DNA of 64,000 nucleotides, from positions 241,565 to 305,564 of the forward strand of contig DASXUX010000109.1 of the NCBI GenBank assembly GCA_036504595.1, read 5' to 3'. Below the pieces are notes generated by a model. That model did no database searches. It had not been told where the DNA came from and saw only the letters and a program-made list of their open reading frames with translations. The stretch is from DASXUX01 sp036504595. Lineage in GTDB: Bacteria; Planctomycetota; SZUA-567; H5-PLA8. Below are positions 51,181-60,538 of this stretch, piece after piece; positions within the stretch are counted from its first letter, which is position 1; each line of letters opens with the position of its first letter. The position numbers were made by a program, and so were the translations under genes.

Positions 51181-52059
51181 TCAGGGGGCGACTTCGACAT
51201 CCGCAAACCGTTCGGCAACCGGTGCGCGAGCGGAGATCAAGTTGTCCATCACCACCTTATAGAACTCGGCATCCTTGGCCATGCGCACGGATAATTCCAC
51301 GAACGCCATGCTCATCGCCTTGCGCTCGTCGATATCCAGTTCGCCTTTTCCCGTCTTGTCAAAAGGCTTGATGCGATAGCCGGCCGCGGAAGCCAACGGC
51401 CGCCCAGCGCGCATGGCCGCGGTGAGGGTGGCAGGGGCGTTCTTGGCGCCGTACAGGCTCTCTTCGGTCAAGTAGCCGTTCTCTCCACTATCCAGTTTTT
51501 GGAACATGGGCAGCGTGGCGGCGACGACCGCGGCGGCATCTTTATACTCCTCGCCGGCCAACTTGCCGTCGCCATCGCGATCCAGAGAGGAGAGACTCTC
51601 GGCGATGGCCGCCGCGGCGCCCTGCACGTGATGGCAGGCTTCGATCGCCAGGCGATACGCGTCGATTTCCGGAACGGTGAAGTCCAGCTTGATGTGCAGG
51701 ACGCCGGAGCGTTCGCGACCGGAGCCCGGCCCCAATGTGCCCCAGCTCTGTTCGTACTGGCTTTGCCGGCGCCGGCGATCCTGTTCATCCGCCAAGCGTT
51801 CTTTCTCGGCTGCAGCAGCCTTTTTCTTGATCTGCTCTAGTTCTTTGTCTGCCCTTTTCTCTTTTGTCGCGATCAACTCATGCGCCCAGCGGGAGATTTC
51901 CACAGTGTTTATCTCCGCCTCTTTCGAAATCTTTGTGCGAGCGCTGATCTTAGGGAGACCGCGCAGCTCCTTTCCCGGTGCGTCCGCATCGCCTTCAGCC
52001 GCGGTGAGCGGCGGTACCGCAACGAGCAACAGGAGCGCTGGCAGTAAGGACACGCGCAT
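51181..52059 (-). CDS. Secreted EF-hand protein
   Basis: Read from ATG 52059 (GGAGG seven bases upstream) the protein has 292 residues with a signal peptide (SLLPALLLLVAVPPLTAA). A helical charged region (about 60-110) precedes two to three EF-hand-like loops: DRDGDGKLAGEE (a good match), DSGENGYLTEES and DKTGKGELDIDE. It probably binds calcium outside the cytoplasm. It precedes the pseudokinase/FGE gene by a few bases, so the two may be co-expressed. Confidence 0.8.
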   Translation of the reverse strand: MRVSLLPALLLLVAVPPLTAAEGDADAPGKELRGLPKISARTKISKEAEINTVEISRWAHELIATKEKRADKELEQIKKKAAAAEKERLADEQDRRRRQSQYEQSWGTLGPGSGRERSGVLHIKLDFTVPEIDAYRLAIEACHHVQGAAAAIAESLSSLDRDGDGKLAGEEYKDAAAVVAATLPMFQKLDSGENGYLTEESLYGAKNAPATLTAAMRAGRPLASAAGYRIKPFDKTGKGELDIDERKAMSMAFVELSVRMAKDAEFYKVVMDNLISARAPVAERFADVEVAP

Positions 52060-52193
52060 GGTTAAACCTCCTGGAACTGGCCTTGGCACAGTTTCGGCCG
52101 AATAGGGCGGCGTGTCAACTTCTGGAAAGAGTCTAGTAGTCCAGAAGTCGAGGAGTCGAGAAGTCGGTGGCTTTAAGAAAGCTATTGGATCAG

Positions 52194-52616
52194 CTACCGA
52201 GTTTTGGCGCCGACAAGTTCAATCAGCGCGCCGCCGGTCGTCTTGGGGTCGAGGAATGCCACGCGGGTGCCGCCGAGGCCATCGGCGGGGAAGCCGGGCA
52301 GTAACTTGATGCCGGAGTTTTCCAGGGCGGCGAGGTCGGCTTGCAGGTCGGTGCTGCGCAGCGCGACGTGGTGCAGGCCCGGGCCGCGTTTTTCGATGAA
52401 CTTGGCAATAGGACCGGTGCCGGCCGGACAGGGTTCGAGCAGTTCGATGTGCAGATCGCCTTTGGTGGCAAGTTGCGCGCGGACATGCTGCGCGGCGACG
52501 ATTTCGGGTTCGGCCAGCGTGAAGCCGAGCGCCTGGTACACGCCGGACGCGGAGGAAATTTCTTTCACCGCGATGGCGAGGTGGGCGAGGGGGAAGGTGG
52601 AATGACCAACATTCAT
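52194..52616 (-). CDS. mce: Methylmalonyl-CoA epimerase
   Basis: The 140-residue product has the vicinal-oxygen-chelate fold of the epimerase: LAHLAIAVKEI with a metal His, GPGLHHVALRS with the second His, and ALIELVG with a Glu ligand. It interconverts the R and S forms of methylmalonyl-CoA. GGAGAGG precedes the ATG. It lies downstream of methylmalonyl-CoA mutase on the same strand, forming with it and MeaB a propionate/succinyl-CoA module. Confidence 0.93.
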   Translation of the reverse strand: MNVGHSTFPLAHLAIAVKEISSASGVYQALGFTLAEPEIVAAQHVRAQLATKGDLHIELLEPCPAGTGPIAKFIEKRGPGLHHVALRSTDLQADLAALENSGIKLLPGFPADGLGGTRVAFLDPKTTGGALIELVGAKTR

Positions 52617-52752
52617 AACGCCTCTCCATTATTGGTGCCACTGGTGCCACTGGCACGCGCCGCTGCTTTTCGCGGCGCTTGCCAGTGCCGGCAACCGAAC
52701 GCACTGGCTAAGCCGGCCAAACGCCCGGCCGGCTGAGCCAGTGGCACCACGT

Positions 52753-54411
52753 TTAACTCGGCCGGAACTCGCCGTAGACTTTGCGCAGCACGCCGCAGAT
52801 TTCGCCCACAGTGCAGCGGGCGCGAGCGGCCTTCAGTATCGCGGGCATCCGGTTGATATTCTGCCGCGCGGCGGCTTCGACATCGGCCAGCGCGGCTTGG
52901 GCGGCGGCGGCATCGCGGCGGGCTCGGACCTGTGCCACGGCCTGGCGCGCTTCCTGTTCCATTTCGGGGCGCAGCGTCTGGATCGAGGCGTCGCCGCTGT
53001 CGTGTCCTTCTGTGTAAATGTTCACGCCGACGATCTTGCGTTGGCCGGATTCAACCTGGCGCTGGTAACGGAACGCGGCGTCGGCAATCCGGCGCTGATA
53101 GAACCCGGCGGCCACGGCTTGCACGCCGCCGCCGAAGGTATCGATCTCGGCTAGCAGTGCACGCGCTTCGGTCTCCAGCTTGTCGGTCATGGCTTCGATG
53201 GCGTAACTGCCGCCGCAGGGATCGACGACGTTGGCGATGCCGCTTTCGCAAGCCAGGATGTTCTGCGTCGCGACGGCCAGTTGCGCGGAAAGTTCTCCCG
53301 GCAGGCCGAGCGCTTCGTCGAAGGAATTGGTGTGCAACGACTGGCAGCCGCCGAGCACGGCGGCCAAGGCCTGGATCGCGACGCGGACCAGATTGTTCTC
53401 CGGCTGTTGGCTGGTGAGCAGACTGCCGGCGGTCTGACAGTGGAAGCGAAGCTGGCGCGCTTTTTCGTCGGCGACGCCGAAGCGTTCCTGCACCAATTTG
53501 GCCCAGAGACGCCGCGCGGCGCGGAACTTGGCGACTTCTTCGAGCAGCTCGGTAGTTGCGCAGAAGAAGAACGAAAGCTGGCGTCCCACGATTTCCGGGC
53601 TGATCCCGCGCTTCTGTGCGGCCGCCAGATAGGCCAGGCCGCTGGCGAGCGTAAAGGCGATTTCCTGCGGAGCGGTGCAACCGGCTTCGCGCATGTGGTA
53701 GCCGCTGACTGAAATTGGATAGAAATCCGTGAGCACCTTTTCGCAGTGCTCGATGACATCAACGGCCAGTTCCATGCTGGGCGCGGGTGGAAAAATGAAA
53801 TTATTGCGCGCGGCGAATTCCTTAAGAATGTCGTTCTGAACCGTTCCGCGCAATTTGTCCAGCGGCACTCCACGTTCCTCGGCGACCACTTGCAGGAACG
53901 CGAGGAGAACGGGCGCCGGAGCGTTGATCGTCATCGAAATGCTGACGCGTCCGATGTCGATGCCTTCGGTGAGACGATGCATGTCTTCGACGCTGGCCAC
54001 CGGAACTCCGACGCGGCCGACTTCACCGAGGGATCTCGGATCATCGGGATCGAGTCCGAGCTGCGTCGGCAGGTCGAACGCCGTGGACAGTCCCGTGCCG
54101 CCGCTGACGAGCAGCTTCTTCCAGCGCGCGTTGGTCTCCGCGGCCGAACCGAAGCCGGAGTACTGGCGCACCGTCCAGAGGCGGTGGCGGTACATGCCGG
54201 GATGAATTCCGCGCGTAAACGGCGACTGGCCGGGAAGGGCTTCGTCGTTGAGCGTGGCCGGCTTCACGTCCAGCAGTGAGTAGACTGGCTGCACCGGCAA
54301 GCCGGAAATTGTTTCGGGCGGCTGCGCGGCCAAGTCCGGGCGCAGCTTGCCGCTGGCCTTTGGCCCGTGGTGCTTGTCGATCCACTGCTGGAACTTCTCC
54401 GGTTCGATCAT
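52753..54411 (-). CDS. Methylmalonyl-CoA mutase, catalytic half
   Basis: The 552-residue product matches the alpha-subunit catalytic domain: FTRGIHPGMYRHRLWTVRQYSGFGSA, STAFDLPTQLG, SISMTINAPA and the late CGGSYAIEAMTDKLE. It uses adenosylcobalamin to convert methylmalonyl-CoA to succinyl-CoA. The cobalamin-binding DxHxxG domain is absent from this polypeptide, so a separate small subunit must be encoded elsewhere. It is flanked by the epimerase and MeaB genes on the same strand. Confidence 0.95.
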   Translation of the reverse strand: MIEPEKFQQWIDKHHGPKASGKLRPDLAAQPPETISGLPVQPVYSLLDVKPATLNDEALPGQSPFTRGIHPGMYRHRLWTVRQYSGFGSAAETNARWKKLLVSGGTGLSTAFDLPTQLGLDPDDPRSLGEVGRVGVPVASVEDMHRLTEGIDIGRVSISMTINAPAPVLLAFLQVVAEERGVPLDKLRGTVQNDILKEFAARNNFIFPPAPSMELAVDVIEHCEKVLTDFYPISVSGYHMREAGCTAPQEIAFTLASGLAYLAAAQKRGISPEIVGRQLSFFFCATTELLEEVAKFRAARRLWAKLVQERFGVADEKARQLRFHCQTAGSLLTSQQPENNLVRVAIQALAAVLGGCQSLHTNSFDEALGLPGELSAQLAVATQNILACESGIANVVDPCGGSYAIEAMTDKLETEARALLAEIDTFGGGVQAVAAGFYQRRIADAAFRYQRQVESGQRKIVGVNIYTEGHDSGDASIQTLRPEMEQEARQAVAQVRARRDAAAAQAALADVEAAARQNINRMPAILKAARARCTVGEICGVLRKVYGEFRPS

Positions 54412-54538
54412 CCGTGCGATTCCCTCACTTTCGTTGCTGAAAGTATAAACGCTCGCAGTTTTGAAATCGCCAGGAAGCGCAAGAAATTCCGGCGAAGGAT
54501 GTGCTGGGTTGGCTATTTAGCCCAACGGTGTCGCGGAT

Positions 54539-55555
54539 CTAGCTTTTGTCTCCCAGCACCTTTGCCACGGCTTGCGCGGGGGACAACGTGCCGGAGAGGC
54601 AGTCTTCAAGTAGACCGGAAAGACTGGCCCCGGGGGCGAGCTGCCTGCTGACCTGCTGTTCGAACCGTCCGCCGGCGCGCCAGACGATCTCGCGCGCTAA
54701 CCGGTGGCGCTTGAGCGCCAACGCAAGCTGCGGTTGCGAGAGGAACTGGCGATGGCGGTCGCAGGATGCAAGCAGCGCTTCACCGCCGGTGCGCTGCAGG
54801 CAACTAAGCATTTCGACCGGCGGAACCCAGTGCGGGCCGGTGTAGCTGGCGGCGAACTGCCGGCCAAGCTGGCGGATGGCGCGGCAGACTTCTCCGGGAC
54901 TGTTCTGAAGCGCGCTGTCGAGCAGCATTTTCAATTCTTGCGCTTCAGGCTTGTCGGCCTTGTTGACGACGAAGATGTCCGCGATTTCGAGCATGCCCAT
55001 CTTCATGAGCTGGACGTCATCGCCCAGACCCGGCACCTGCACGACGCAAACGGTGTCGGCCAGGTTGACGACCTCGGTTTCGGCCTGTCCTGCGCCGACG
55101 GTTTCCAAAAAGACAATTGAGTAGCCGGTTGCGGCAAGAACGCGTAGCGCATCACTTGCGGCGGCGGCAAGGCCGCCGGCGGCGCCGCGGCTGCCCATGG
55201 AGCGGATGAAGACGCCGGAATCGTTGCGCAGGCTGGACATGCGGATGCGATCGCCCAGCAGCGCGCCGCCCGTGAACGGACTGGACGGGTCGATAGCCAG
55301 AACGGCCACTTTGTCATGGTGCTGACGAAGAAGCCCCACGGCGTAATCGACAAGGCTGGACTTGCCCGCTCCGGGTGGGCCAGTGATGCCGATCGTCTGT
55401 GAAGGCAGCGGCAAATGGGAAACGGCGTCTGAAGCTGCGGCGGCAGTCTCCGAAGCGCCAGACTCCAGCAGGCTGATCAACCTGGAGGCGGCGCGCCGAT
55501 CGCCAGTTTGGCAAGCGGCAGCGAGTTCGGCAGGGGTCGGTGTGGGTGCGCTCAC
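54539..55555 (-). CDS. meaB: MeaB/ArgK-family GTPase (mutase chaperone)
   Basis: Read from GTG 55555 the protein has 338 residues. The P-loop is GPPGAGKSS. The family stretches LAIDPSSPFTGGALLGDRIRM and ETVGAGQAETEV follow, with NKAD as the guanine motif. MeaB protects and reactivates methylmalonyl-CoA mutase. The frame extends 12 codons to TTG 55591 without better support. It lies upstream of the mutase in the same direction. Confidence 0.94.
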   Translation of the reverse strand: MSAPTPTPAELAAACQTGDRRAASRLISLLESGASETAAAASDAVSHLPLPSQTIGITGPPGAGKSSLVDYAVGLLRQHHDKVAVLAIDPSSPFTGGALLGDRIRMSSLRNDSGVFIRSMGSRGAAGGLAAAASDALRVLAATGYSIVFLETVGAGQAETEVVNLADTVCVVQVPGLGDDVQLMKMGMLEIADIFVVNKADKPEAQELKMLLDSALQNSPGEVCRAIRQLGRQFAASYTGPHWVPPVEMLSCLQRTGGEALLASCDRHRQFLSQPQLALALKRHRLAREIVWRAGGRFEQQVSRQLAPGASLSGLLEDCLSGTLSPAQAVAKVLGDKS

Positions 55556-55591
55556 GCGTATGACTTTACAGCGCTTCCATCGCGAGAACAA

Positions 55592-56068
55592 GAGGCCGGG
55601 TGTGAAGCGTGAAACAAATACGCGAGCGCAGTTTCCTCGAATCCTGTTCTATGCACGCACATCGACTGCAGCTTAGACAAGCTGAAGGCGAATGCAGAGC
55701 GCTCCGCAGCGCAGACGACGTGGTTTTTTGCTCGTTACGCCTAATGGCGCTATCGCGGGCTTTTTACGAGTGAAACAGCTCCGAAACGGTAGACAGAATT
55801 TGTCAGCGTTCTTGGCATTTTTTGGCAGCGGCGGTGAACTGGTCTGACACTTGTAAAGGACTCGCTAGGCAAGAAGCCCGTCGAGGTTTGGCGGGCTAGA
55901 AAGGGAAAACCGAAAGTGGGCAAGCGTTGGGGGGCCTTACAGACACACCTTAAACTTCTCTGCCGTATTCAATCAGCAGTTCCCTCGCTGTATCCAAAAA
56001 TCCGCAGTGCCCCGCCTGTAACGCCCCTCACGCTTGACCCCACGACCGCGCCAGTTGAAAGGCTGGCG
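55592..56068. other. Spacer with possible structured elements
   Basis: No gene was recognised. Features seen are TGTCAG...CTGACA arms with GTTC/GAAC inside (about 55801-55848) and an AGCCCG/CGGGCT hairpin (55875-55897) followed by aaagggaaaacc. The region is less codon-like than the rest and could be a leader or a remnant. Confidence 0.35.
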
Positions 56069-56079
56069 GGAGGCGCTCT

Positions 56080-56328
56080 ATGTCTGAGTGTATCGTGGTC
56101 TTCCGCCTGGCACTGAGTCCAAGCTGCCGGGTGGCCGAAAGCCTGCTCGTCTCCGGTTGGCGACGCTGTAGCGAAACGACGTACTTCTGCAACGTTAAAA
56201 TGAGCGAAGGCGAAGTCTCTGCGCAGATCAAACAGTTGTGCGATGGCTGCCCGGAGTCGTGCCGATGTCCCGTCCGCGGAACCTTTAAAGTCTACGAGAG
56301 CTGTCTCGGCAAGCAGTTGCAGACGTGA
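56080..56328 (+). CDS. Small cysteine-rich protein
   Basis: The 82-residue product contains CDGCPESCRCP (four Cys, plausibly metal-binding) and an aromatic segment SETTYFCNVKMSEGEVSAQIKQL. GGGAGG lies seven bases before the ATG. It is the only frame in this spacer with both a good ribosome site and protein-like composition. No family was recognised. The opposite-strand frame at 55969-56367 is considered its shadow. Confidence 0.5.
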   Translation: MSECIVVFRLALSPSCRVAESLLVSGWRRCSETTYFCNVKMSEGEVSAQIKQLCDGCPESCRCPVRGTFKVYESCLGKQLQT

Positions 56329-56335
56329 ACTGCGT

Positions 56336-57154
56336 TTAGGGCACATCCAGCGCTGGGGCATCAGCATTCGAGGAGAAAGGAAAGGTCGGCTCGGAGTCCC
56401 AGCCCACCGCGCACTCCGGGCTCTTGTGGTTCACTCCGCACGCGCGCAAAATGAACTTAACCATCGTGTTGCTATTCTGTGAAGGCTTGTACGCGGGACC
56501 GCCAAGGCCCACATTCGTCTTGCCATCGCCACCGGTTCCGGGCTGGCCCATGTGCGCGTCCTTCGATCCGTACTTTCGAAGTTCGCGCTCGACGTCCCGG
56601 TAGTCGCAATTCAGCACTTCGTCCAGAACGATCTCGATGGGCCGGCCGCGATGATCAGACTTGCGCGACATGCGTCCTGGCATGATGTAAATGCCATACG
56701 CGTCGAAGGCCGTGCCCGGGAACTCCCCCGCGCCGACCAGGTAATGCTGAGCGTTCGGGTCGAACTGTTTGGAGCGCATCTCGCCGTGGAACCACTCGCC
56801 TTTCTCGTTGCGCCATTCGAGAAAGCAGTGCACGGAGTCCTCATGTTCAACAAACCACTTCCGCCATTCCGTAAATGGGGCGACGGGCAAGGCAGGGATG
56901 TACGCTTTGTAGCGCTTGGCGACATCCGTGCGCATGCCGACCAAATGGACTTCTGGCTTGCCGGTTTCGCTCTTCTGAGGGATTGGTTCCACGGCGGCAG
57001 CTGAAGATTGGCTTCGGGCAGACGTATCGGCAGGGTGCTGTTTCTGGTCTGGCAGTGCGGCGGTGGCGCTTTCGTCCTGGGCGGACGCAGACGCGACACA
57101 AGCGACCACAGCCGCCCACACAACTACGTGCATTCCCGCGAACACGCCCCTCAC
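56336..57154 (-). CDS. Secreted protein of unknown function
   Basis: The 272-residue product has a signal peptide (VVVWAAVVACVASASA), a Ser/Gln-rich linker and a compact domain with many Trp and charged residues (FTEWRKWFVEHEDSVHCFLEWRNEKGEWF). A C-terminal stretch (QNSNTMVKFILRACGV) recalls the Asn-containing segment of amidase-like folds. No reliable family match could be made. The start is GTG 57154 with AGAGGGG upstream. Confidence 0.65.
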   Translation of the reverse strand: MRGVFAGMHVVVWAAVVACVASASAQDESATAALPDQKQHPADTSARSQSSAAAVEPIPQKSETGKPEVHLVGMRTDVAKRYKAYIPALPVAPFTEWRKWFVEHEDSVHCFLEWRNEKGEWFHGEMRSKQFDPNAQHYLVGAGEFPGTAFDAYGIYIMPGRMSRKSDHRGRPIEIVLDEVLNCDYRDVERELRKYGSKDAHMGQPGTGGDGKTNVGLGGPAYKPSQNSNTMVKFILRACGVNHKSPECAVGWDSEPTFPFSSNADAPALDVP

Positions 57155-57273
57155 AGCGGAACCCCTCTTAATGATCTATGCTATCACCGCGCACTGTCTT
57201 ATATCGCACGGAAGTAACTAAAGCATGAGCTTTTATATAAATTCTTGTCGTGCATTTTGTTTTGGAAGCACAT

Positions 57274-58617
57274 TCAAAAGTCGGGATTATCCGTGGTCGG
57301 ACGGGCTGGGGTCGCTCGCTTGTTCTGGACGTCCACGAACGTTTCCAAACGCTGACGCGCAAAGCTTCGGCGCGCGGCGCCCGCCTTGGGGAACCTGGCC
57401 AGAAAGCCCGCCCAGCCTTCGGCACCGAGTTCCGGGCGGCGCGCAAAAACGGCGTCCTGGTCCAGGAGCTTGGAGAATTCCGCAGTCTCGGCTGGGTCGG
57501 CGGGCTCCAACGGCGCTTCGACCGCCTTTGGACCTGGCTCGACCCGTGCGCGCCGGGACTCGGCGAAGTGGCTGGCGAGAAGCATCATCAGGCCAAGCAG
57601 CAGCAAGGTCGCGAAGGCCGCGATCAGCGCCACCCCCGTCTTGCTCCGGATGAACCCTGCTAACACACGTGAAAGCGGCACTGCGGCTGGAACGGGCAAC
57701 GGGTGCTGCGGCTGCGCGAGCGGAGACGGTGTCGAGCGCTGGGCGAGGGCTTCGGCAACCTGCAATGCTGCGCGGGCGGATTGGAACCGTTGCTCCGGTT
57801 CGCGGGCCATCAGCGTATCGATGAAAGTCGCCAAGTCTCCAGGAAGATCCGGGCGAAGCTGCGAAACGGGCGACGGCATGTCCGTCAGGTGCCTGGACAT
57901 GACGGCCAGCGGCGCGCCTTTCTCGAACGGTGTGCGCCCGGTCACCATGACGTACAAGGTTACGCCCAGTGAATAAAGGTCGGAGCGCGGATCAGCGAAA
58001 CAGCCGCGAATCATCTCGGGCGCCATGAAGTGTGGCGTGCCAATGGGACGGGCGTCCAGATGCGGCGAAAAGAACGCTGTCTTGCAACTGCACAGGCCGG
58101 TGCCGATCAGCTTCACGTTGCCGCAGGATTCAAGAAAGATGTTCTTCGGCTTAACATTGCGATGGCAGATCTCGCGGGTGTGCAGGGCTTCCAACGCGCG
58201 AAGCACGTTTGTGGCGATGTGCAGCGCCAGGCGTTCGTCCGCGGCGCCGATTTCGCCCATGCGCTGCTGCAGCGTCTGGCCGTTGACGAATTCCAGAGAG
58301 ATGTAATGAAAGCCGTCTTTTGTGCCGGTGTCGTAGAGCGTCAGCAGGTTGGGGTGGGGCGTCTGGGCATTGACGTAAGCCGCGCGGTTGAAGCGCTCTA
58401 AAGCCAAGTCGGTCGGCGGCGGCCATTCAGGGAGCAGTTTGAGCGCGACGATTCGCCCCAGGCGGTCCTGACGAGCGCGGTACATGTAACCACAAGAGCC
58501 GTCATGGATGGGTTCGAGCAAAGTAAAGCCAGCAACGCGCGGCATGCGCAGATGAAGGCCGGAACCGCTGGCTTGATTCGAGTGAATCGTGGGCACACCC
58601 AGCCCCCCAACGCGCAT
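57274..58617 (-). CDS. Membrane-anchored Ser/Thr pseudokinase
   Basis: The 447-residue product has a protein-kinase domain (about 25-300) with VAIK-type Lys in IVALKLL and MAPEMI as the APE motif. The catalytic loop reads HRNVKPKN (Asp to Asn) and the DFG position reads IGTG (Asp and Phe lost), so phosphotransfer is unlikely. One membrane span follows at about 330-352 (VALIAAFATLLLLGLMMLLA), then an extracytoplasmic part of 95 residues. It probably works as a regulatory or scaffold protein in envelope signalling. Confidence 0.85.
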   Translation of the reverse strand: MRVGGLGVPTIHSNQASGSGLHLRMPRVAGFTLLEPIHDGSCGYMYRARQDRLGRIVALKLLPEWPPPTDLALERFNRAAYVNAQTPHPNLLTLYDTGTKDGFHYISLEFVNGQTLQQRMGEIGAADERLALHIATNVLRALEALHTREICHRNVKPKNIFLESCGNVKLIGTGLCSCKTAFFSPHLDARPIGTPHFMAPEMIRGCFADPRSDLYSLGVTLYVMVTGRTPFEKGAPLAVMSRHLTDMPSPVSQLRPDLPGDLATFIDTLMAREPEQRFQSARAALQVAEALAQRSTPSPLAQPQHPLPVPAAVPLSRVLAGFIRSKTGVALIAAFATLLLLGLMMLLASHFAESRRARVEPGPKAVEAPLEPADPAETAEFSKLLDQDAVFARRPELGAEGWAGFLARFPKAGAARRSFARQRLETFVDVQNKRATPARPTTDNPDF

Positions 58618-58771
58618 CGCTCTGATTTCACTTTACCCGTTCGGCCAAGTCAAATCAAACTTTTTGGTGGCTGGTAGTCTGGTGGTCCGGTGTCTGGTTT
58701 TTGTGGCACCTGCAGCGGAGACCAACGTAGGGGCCACCAAACCAATTATCAGGCGACCAGACGGCCAACCA

Positions 58772-59497
58772 CTACGGCACTTTCGTTGGAACTTCGCCGG
58801 GCTTGGCGGGTTCCGTTTTCTCGGGTGCAACGTCTTTCTTCGGCTCCGCCTTAGGATCTGCTTTTGTGCTTGGCGGATTTGACGCTTCGACCTTCAAGGA
58901 CTCCACAAACTTCTTGAACATCGGGGTGTCATTACCGTCGGCGCTGTAGCCCTGGATGCAGAGCAGGATGTGGCCAACGCTGGCAGACGTGACCACCTTC
59001 GTCCCAGGAGAAACAATGTATTCGGTGCCAATGAGCTTCTTGCCTTGGCCTTCGGCGTCGTACGTCAGCCGCCAGCTCTTGCCGGCCAGCGGCGTATCGC
59101 TGGGTGTGTATTTGGGATTGCTGGCAATGATGCCCGAACTGAGGGCTTCGATGCGGGTGCCTTCCCAGATATCAGTTTCGGCGTCTTTGTCGAAATCCTT
59201 CTTGAGACCCAATAAAATCACCTTGATCATTGCGCTGCTGGCTGTGTTCTGAACAGCAAACCGGTCTCCTCGGCCCTGCTGCACCATCCAGCGCCAGGTC
59301 GGTCCGGGAATCTCGAGAGAGCAGCTTGTGTTGGGCAGAACAAAGCGCCCTTCTTTCAGGGCCGCATCGGGAACAGGCAGATAGCTGATCTTCTCAGGTG
59401 GCGGATTGGCGCCCTGCGGGCCACTATTGCCACAACCGCTGGCGAGCAAAAGGATTCCCACGCCAGCAAGGAACGAGGCGACACTCAGGATGCGCAT
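58772..59497 (-). CDS. Lipoprotein of unknown function
   Basis: The 241-residue product has a signal sequence ending in LLLASGC, a lipobox. The mature domain is beta-rich (FVLPNTSCSLEIPGPTWRWMV, WEGTRIEALSSGIIAS, KKLIGTEYIVSPGTKVVTS), and the last 35 residues are Lys/Pro-rich. AGGAAT precedes the ATG. It lies downstream of the isomerase gene on the same strand, though a shared operon is uncertain. Confidence 0.75.
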   Translation of the reverse strand: MRILSVASFLAGVGILLLASGCGNSGPQGANPPPEKISYLPVPDAALKEGRFVLPNTSCSLEIPGPTWRWMVQQGRGDRFAVQNTASSAMIKVILLGLKKDFDKDAETDIWEGTRIEALSSGIIASNPKYTPSDTPLAGKSWRLTYDAEGQGKKLIGTEYIVSPGTKVVTSASVGHILLCIQGYSADGNDTPMFKKFVESLKVEASNPPSTKADPKAEPKKDVAPEKTEPAKPGEVPTKVP

Positions 59498-59559
59498 GGA
59501 TTCCTAGACTCCAGTTCTCTTGGCGGCCAGACTCCTGGACGCCAGTTCTGGAAGACGGC

Positions 59560-60414
59560 CTATTCGCGTGGAGCCGGCTTGATCAGGTCTCTGAGGAATT
59601 TGCCGTACTTCGGCAGCAGTTCATCGGGGTCCGCGTTTTCGCGCAGCACTTCCAGAGAGAGATAGCCGCGGAAGTTGCCGGACTTCAGCAGATCGGTGAC
59701 TTGAGCCAGCGGCACAAAGCCTTCGCCCAGTTCGCAGGGCACAAGCCGCGTGCGGTCTTCATTGAAGGCGCAATCGTGGACATGCACGTGCTTGACGTGT
59801 TCGCAGATCGAATCGTAGGTGTCTTCAACAGATTCAAGGACGCGGATCGGGTGCAGGACGTCCCAGAGCACGCCCAACTTGGGGGAATAGACTTGGCTGA
59901 GCACTTCAGAGAGATACTTGGAGTGAGCGAATGAACCGTGGGTCTCCAGCAGCGTAATCGCGCGGATCTTTTCTTTTTCGGCGAACTCTGTGCATTCGTC
60001 GAGCGCTTCGGCAACGTAGTCGATGACGCCCGTGACTTCCAGACCGGGCGGAACATCGCCGCCAAAGACGCGAATGTAGGGCGCGCCGACGGCTTCCGCC
60101 AGACGCAGGCACTGTTTCACATTGGCGATCATCTTCTGGCGTTCGACCACATCGGGGCTGGAAAAGGAGAATGAGGTCGCGATGCAGGAGACGGCAAGGT
60201 TAGCGGCGTCAAATTGTTTACGGACTTCGCCCAGGTAATCGGGCGGGCTATCGAGTTCCACGCCGTGCTTATGTCCTTTTCCAACGCGAAGTTCTACGCC
60301 GTCGTACCCATATGTCTGCATGCCATCCACGATCGCGGCAACGGTCCATTCCGGACAAACCCACGTGGTAAAGCTCAACTTCAGGTTATAGGTCGTCGCA
60401 TACGCTGTTGCCAT
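59560..60414 (-). CDS. Sugar phosphate isomerase/epimerase (TIM barrel)
   Basis: Read from ATG 60414 the protein has 284 residues. It resembles the xylose-isomerase-like AP-endonuclease-2 superfamily: GYDGVELR, YIRVFGGD, ITLLETHGSF (Glu metal ligand), GVLWDVLHP (Asp), VHVHDCAF (His-x-His) and YLSLEVLR. These enzymes use divalent metals to isomerise sugars or cyclitols. The substrate cannot be named from sequence. GAAGGAG lies upstream of the chosen start. Confidence 0.88.
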   Translation of the reverse strand: MATAYATTYNLKLSFTTWVCPEWTVAAIVDGMQTYGYDGVELRVGKGHKHGVELDSPPDYLGEVRKQFDAANLAVSCIATSFSFSSPDVVERQKMIANVKQCLRLAEAVGAPYIRVFGGDVPPGLEVTGVIDYVAEALDECTEFAEKEKIRAITLLETHGSFAHSKYLSEVLSQVYSPKLGVLWDVLHPIRVLESVEDTYDSICEHVKHVHVHDCAFNEDRTRLVPCELGEGFVPLAQVTDLLKSGNFRGYLSLEVLRENADPDELLPKYGKFLRDLIKPAPRE

Positions 60415-60538
60415 CTGATCACCAACTCCTTCGAAAGACAATGACGCCCCACTGAGCTGGGCCCCACGGGGGACACCTTAGCCCTTTAAGGATACCTGCC
60501 CATGCAGTTTAGGGACCAATAGGCGTGTCGTCAAGGAA

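Noticed and set aside
55592..56068. Cobalamin riboswitch near the methylmalonyl-CoA genes
   Set aside because: It lies upstream of MeaB on the right strand, but the B12-box (GCCACTG-type) and the conserved core are not seen.
55969..56367. 132-residue minus-strand frame in the MeaB-upstream spacer
   Set aside because: It has no ribosome site and overlaps the better-supported 82-residue gene on the plus strand.
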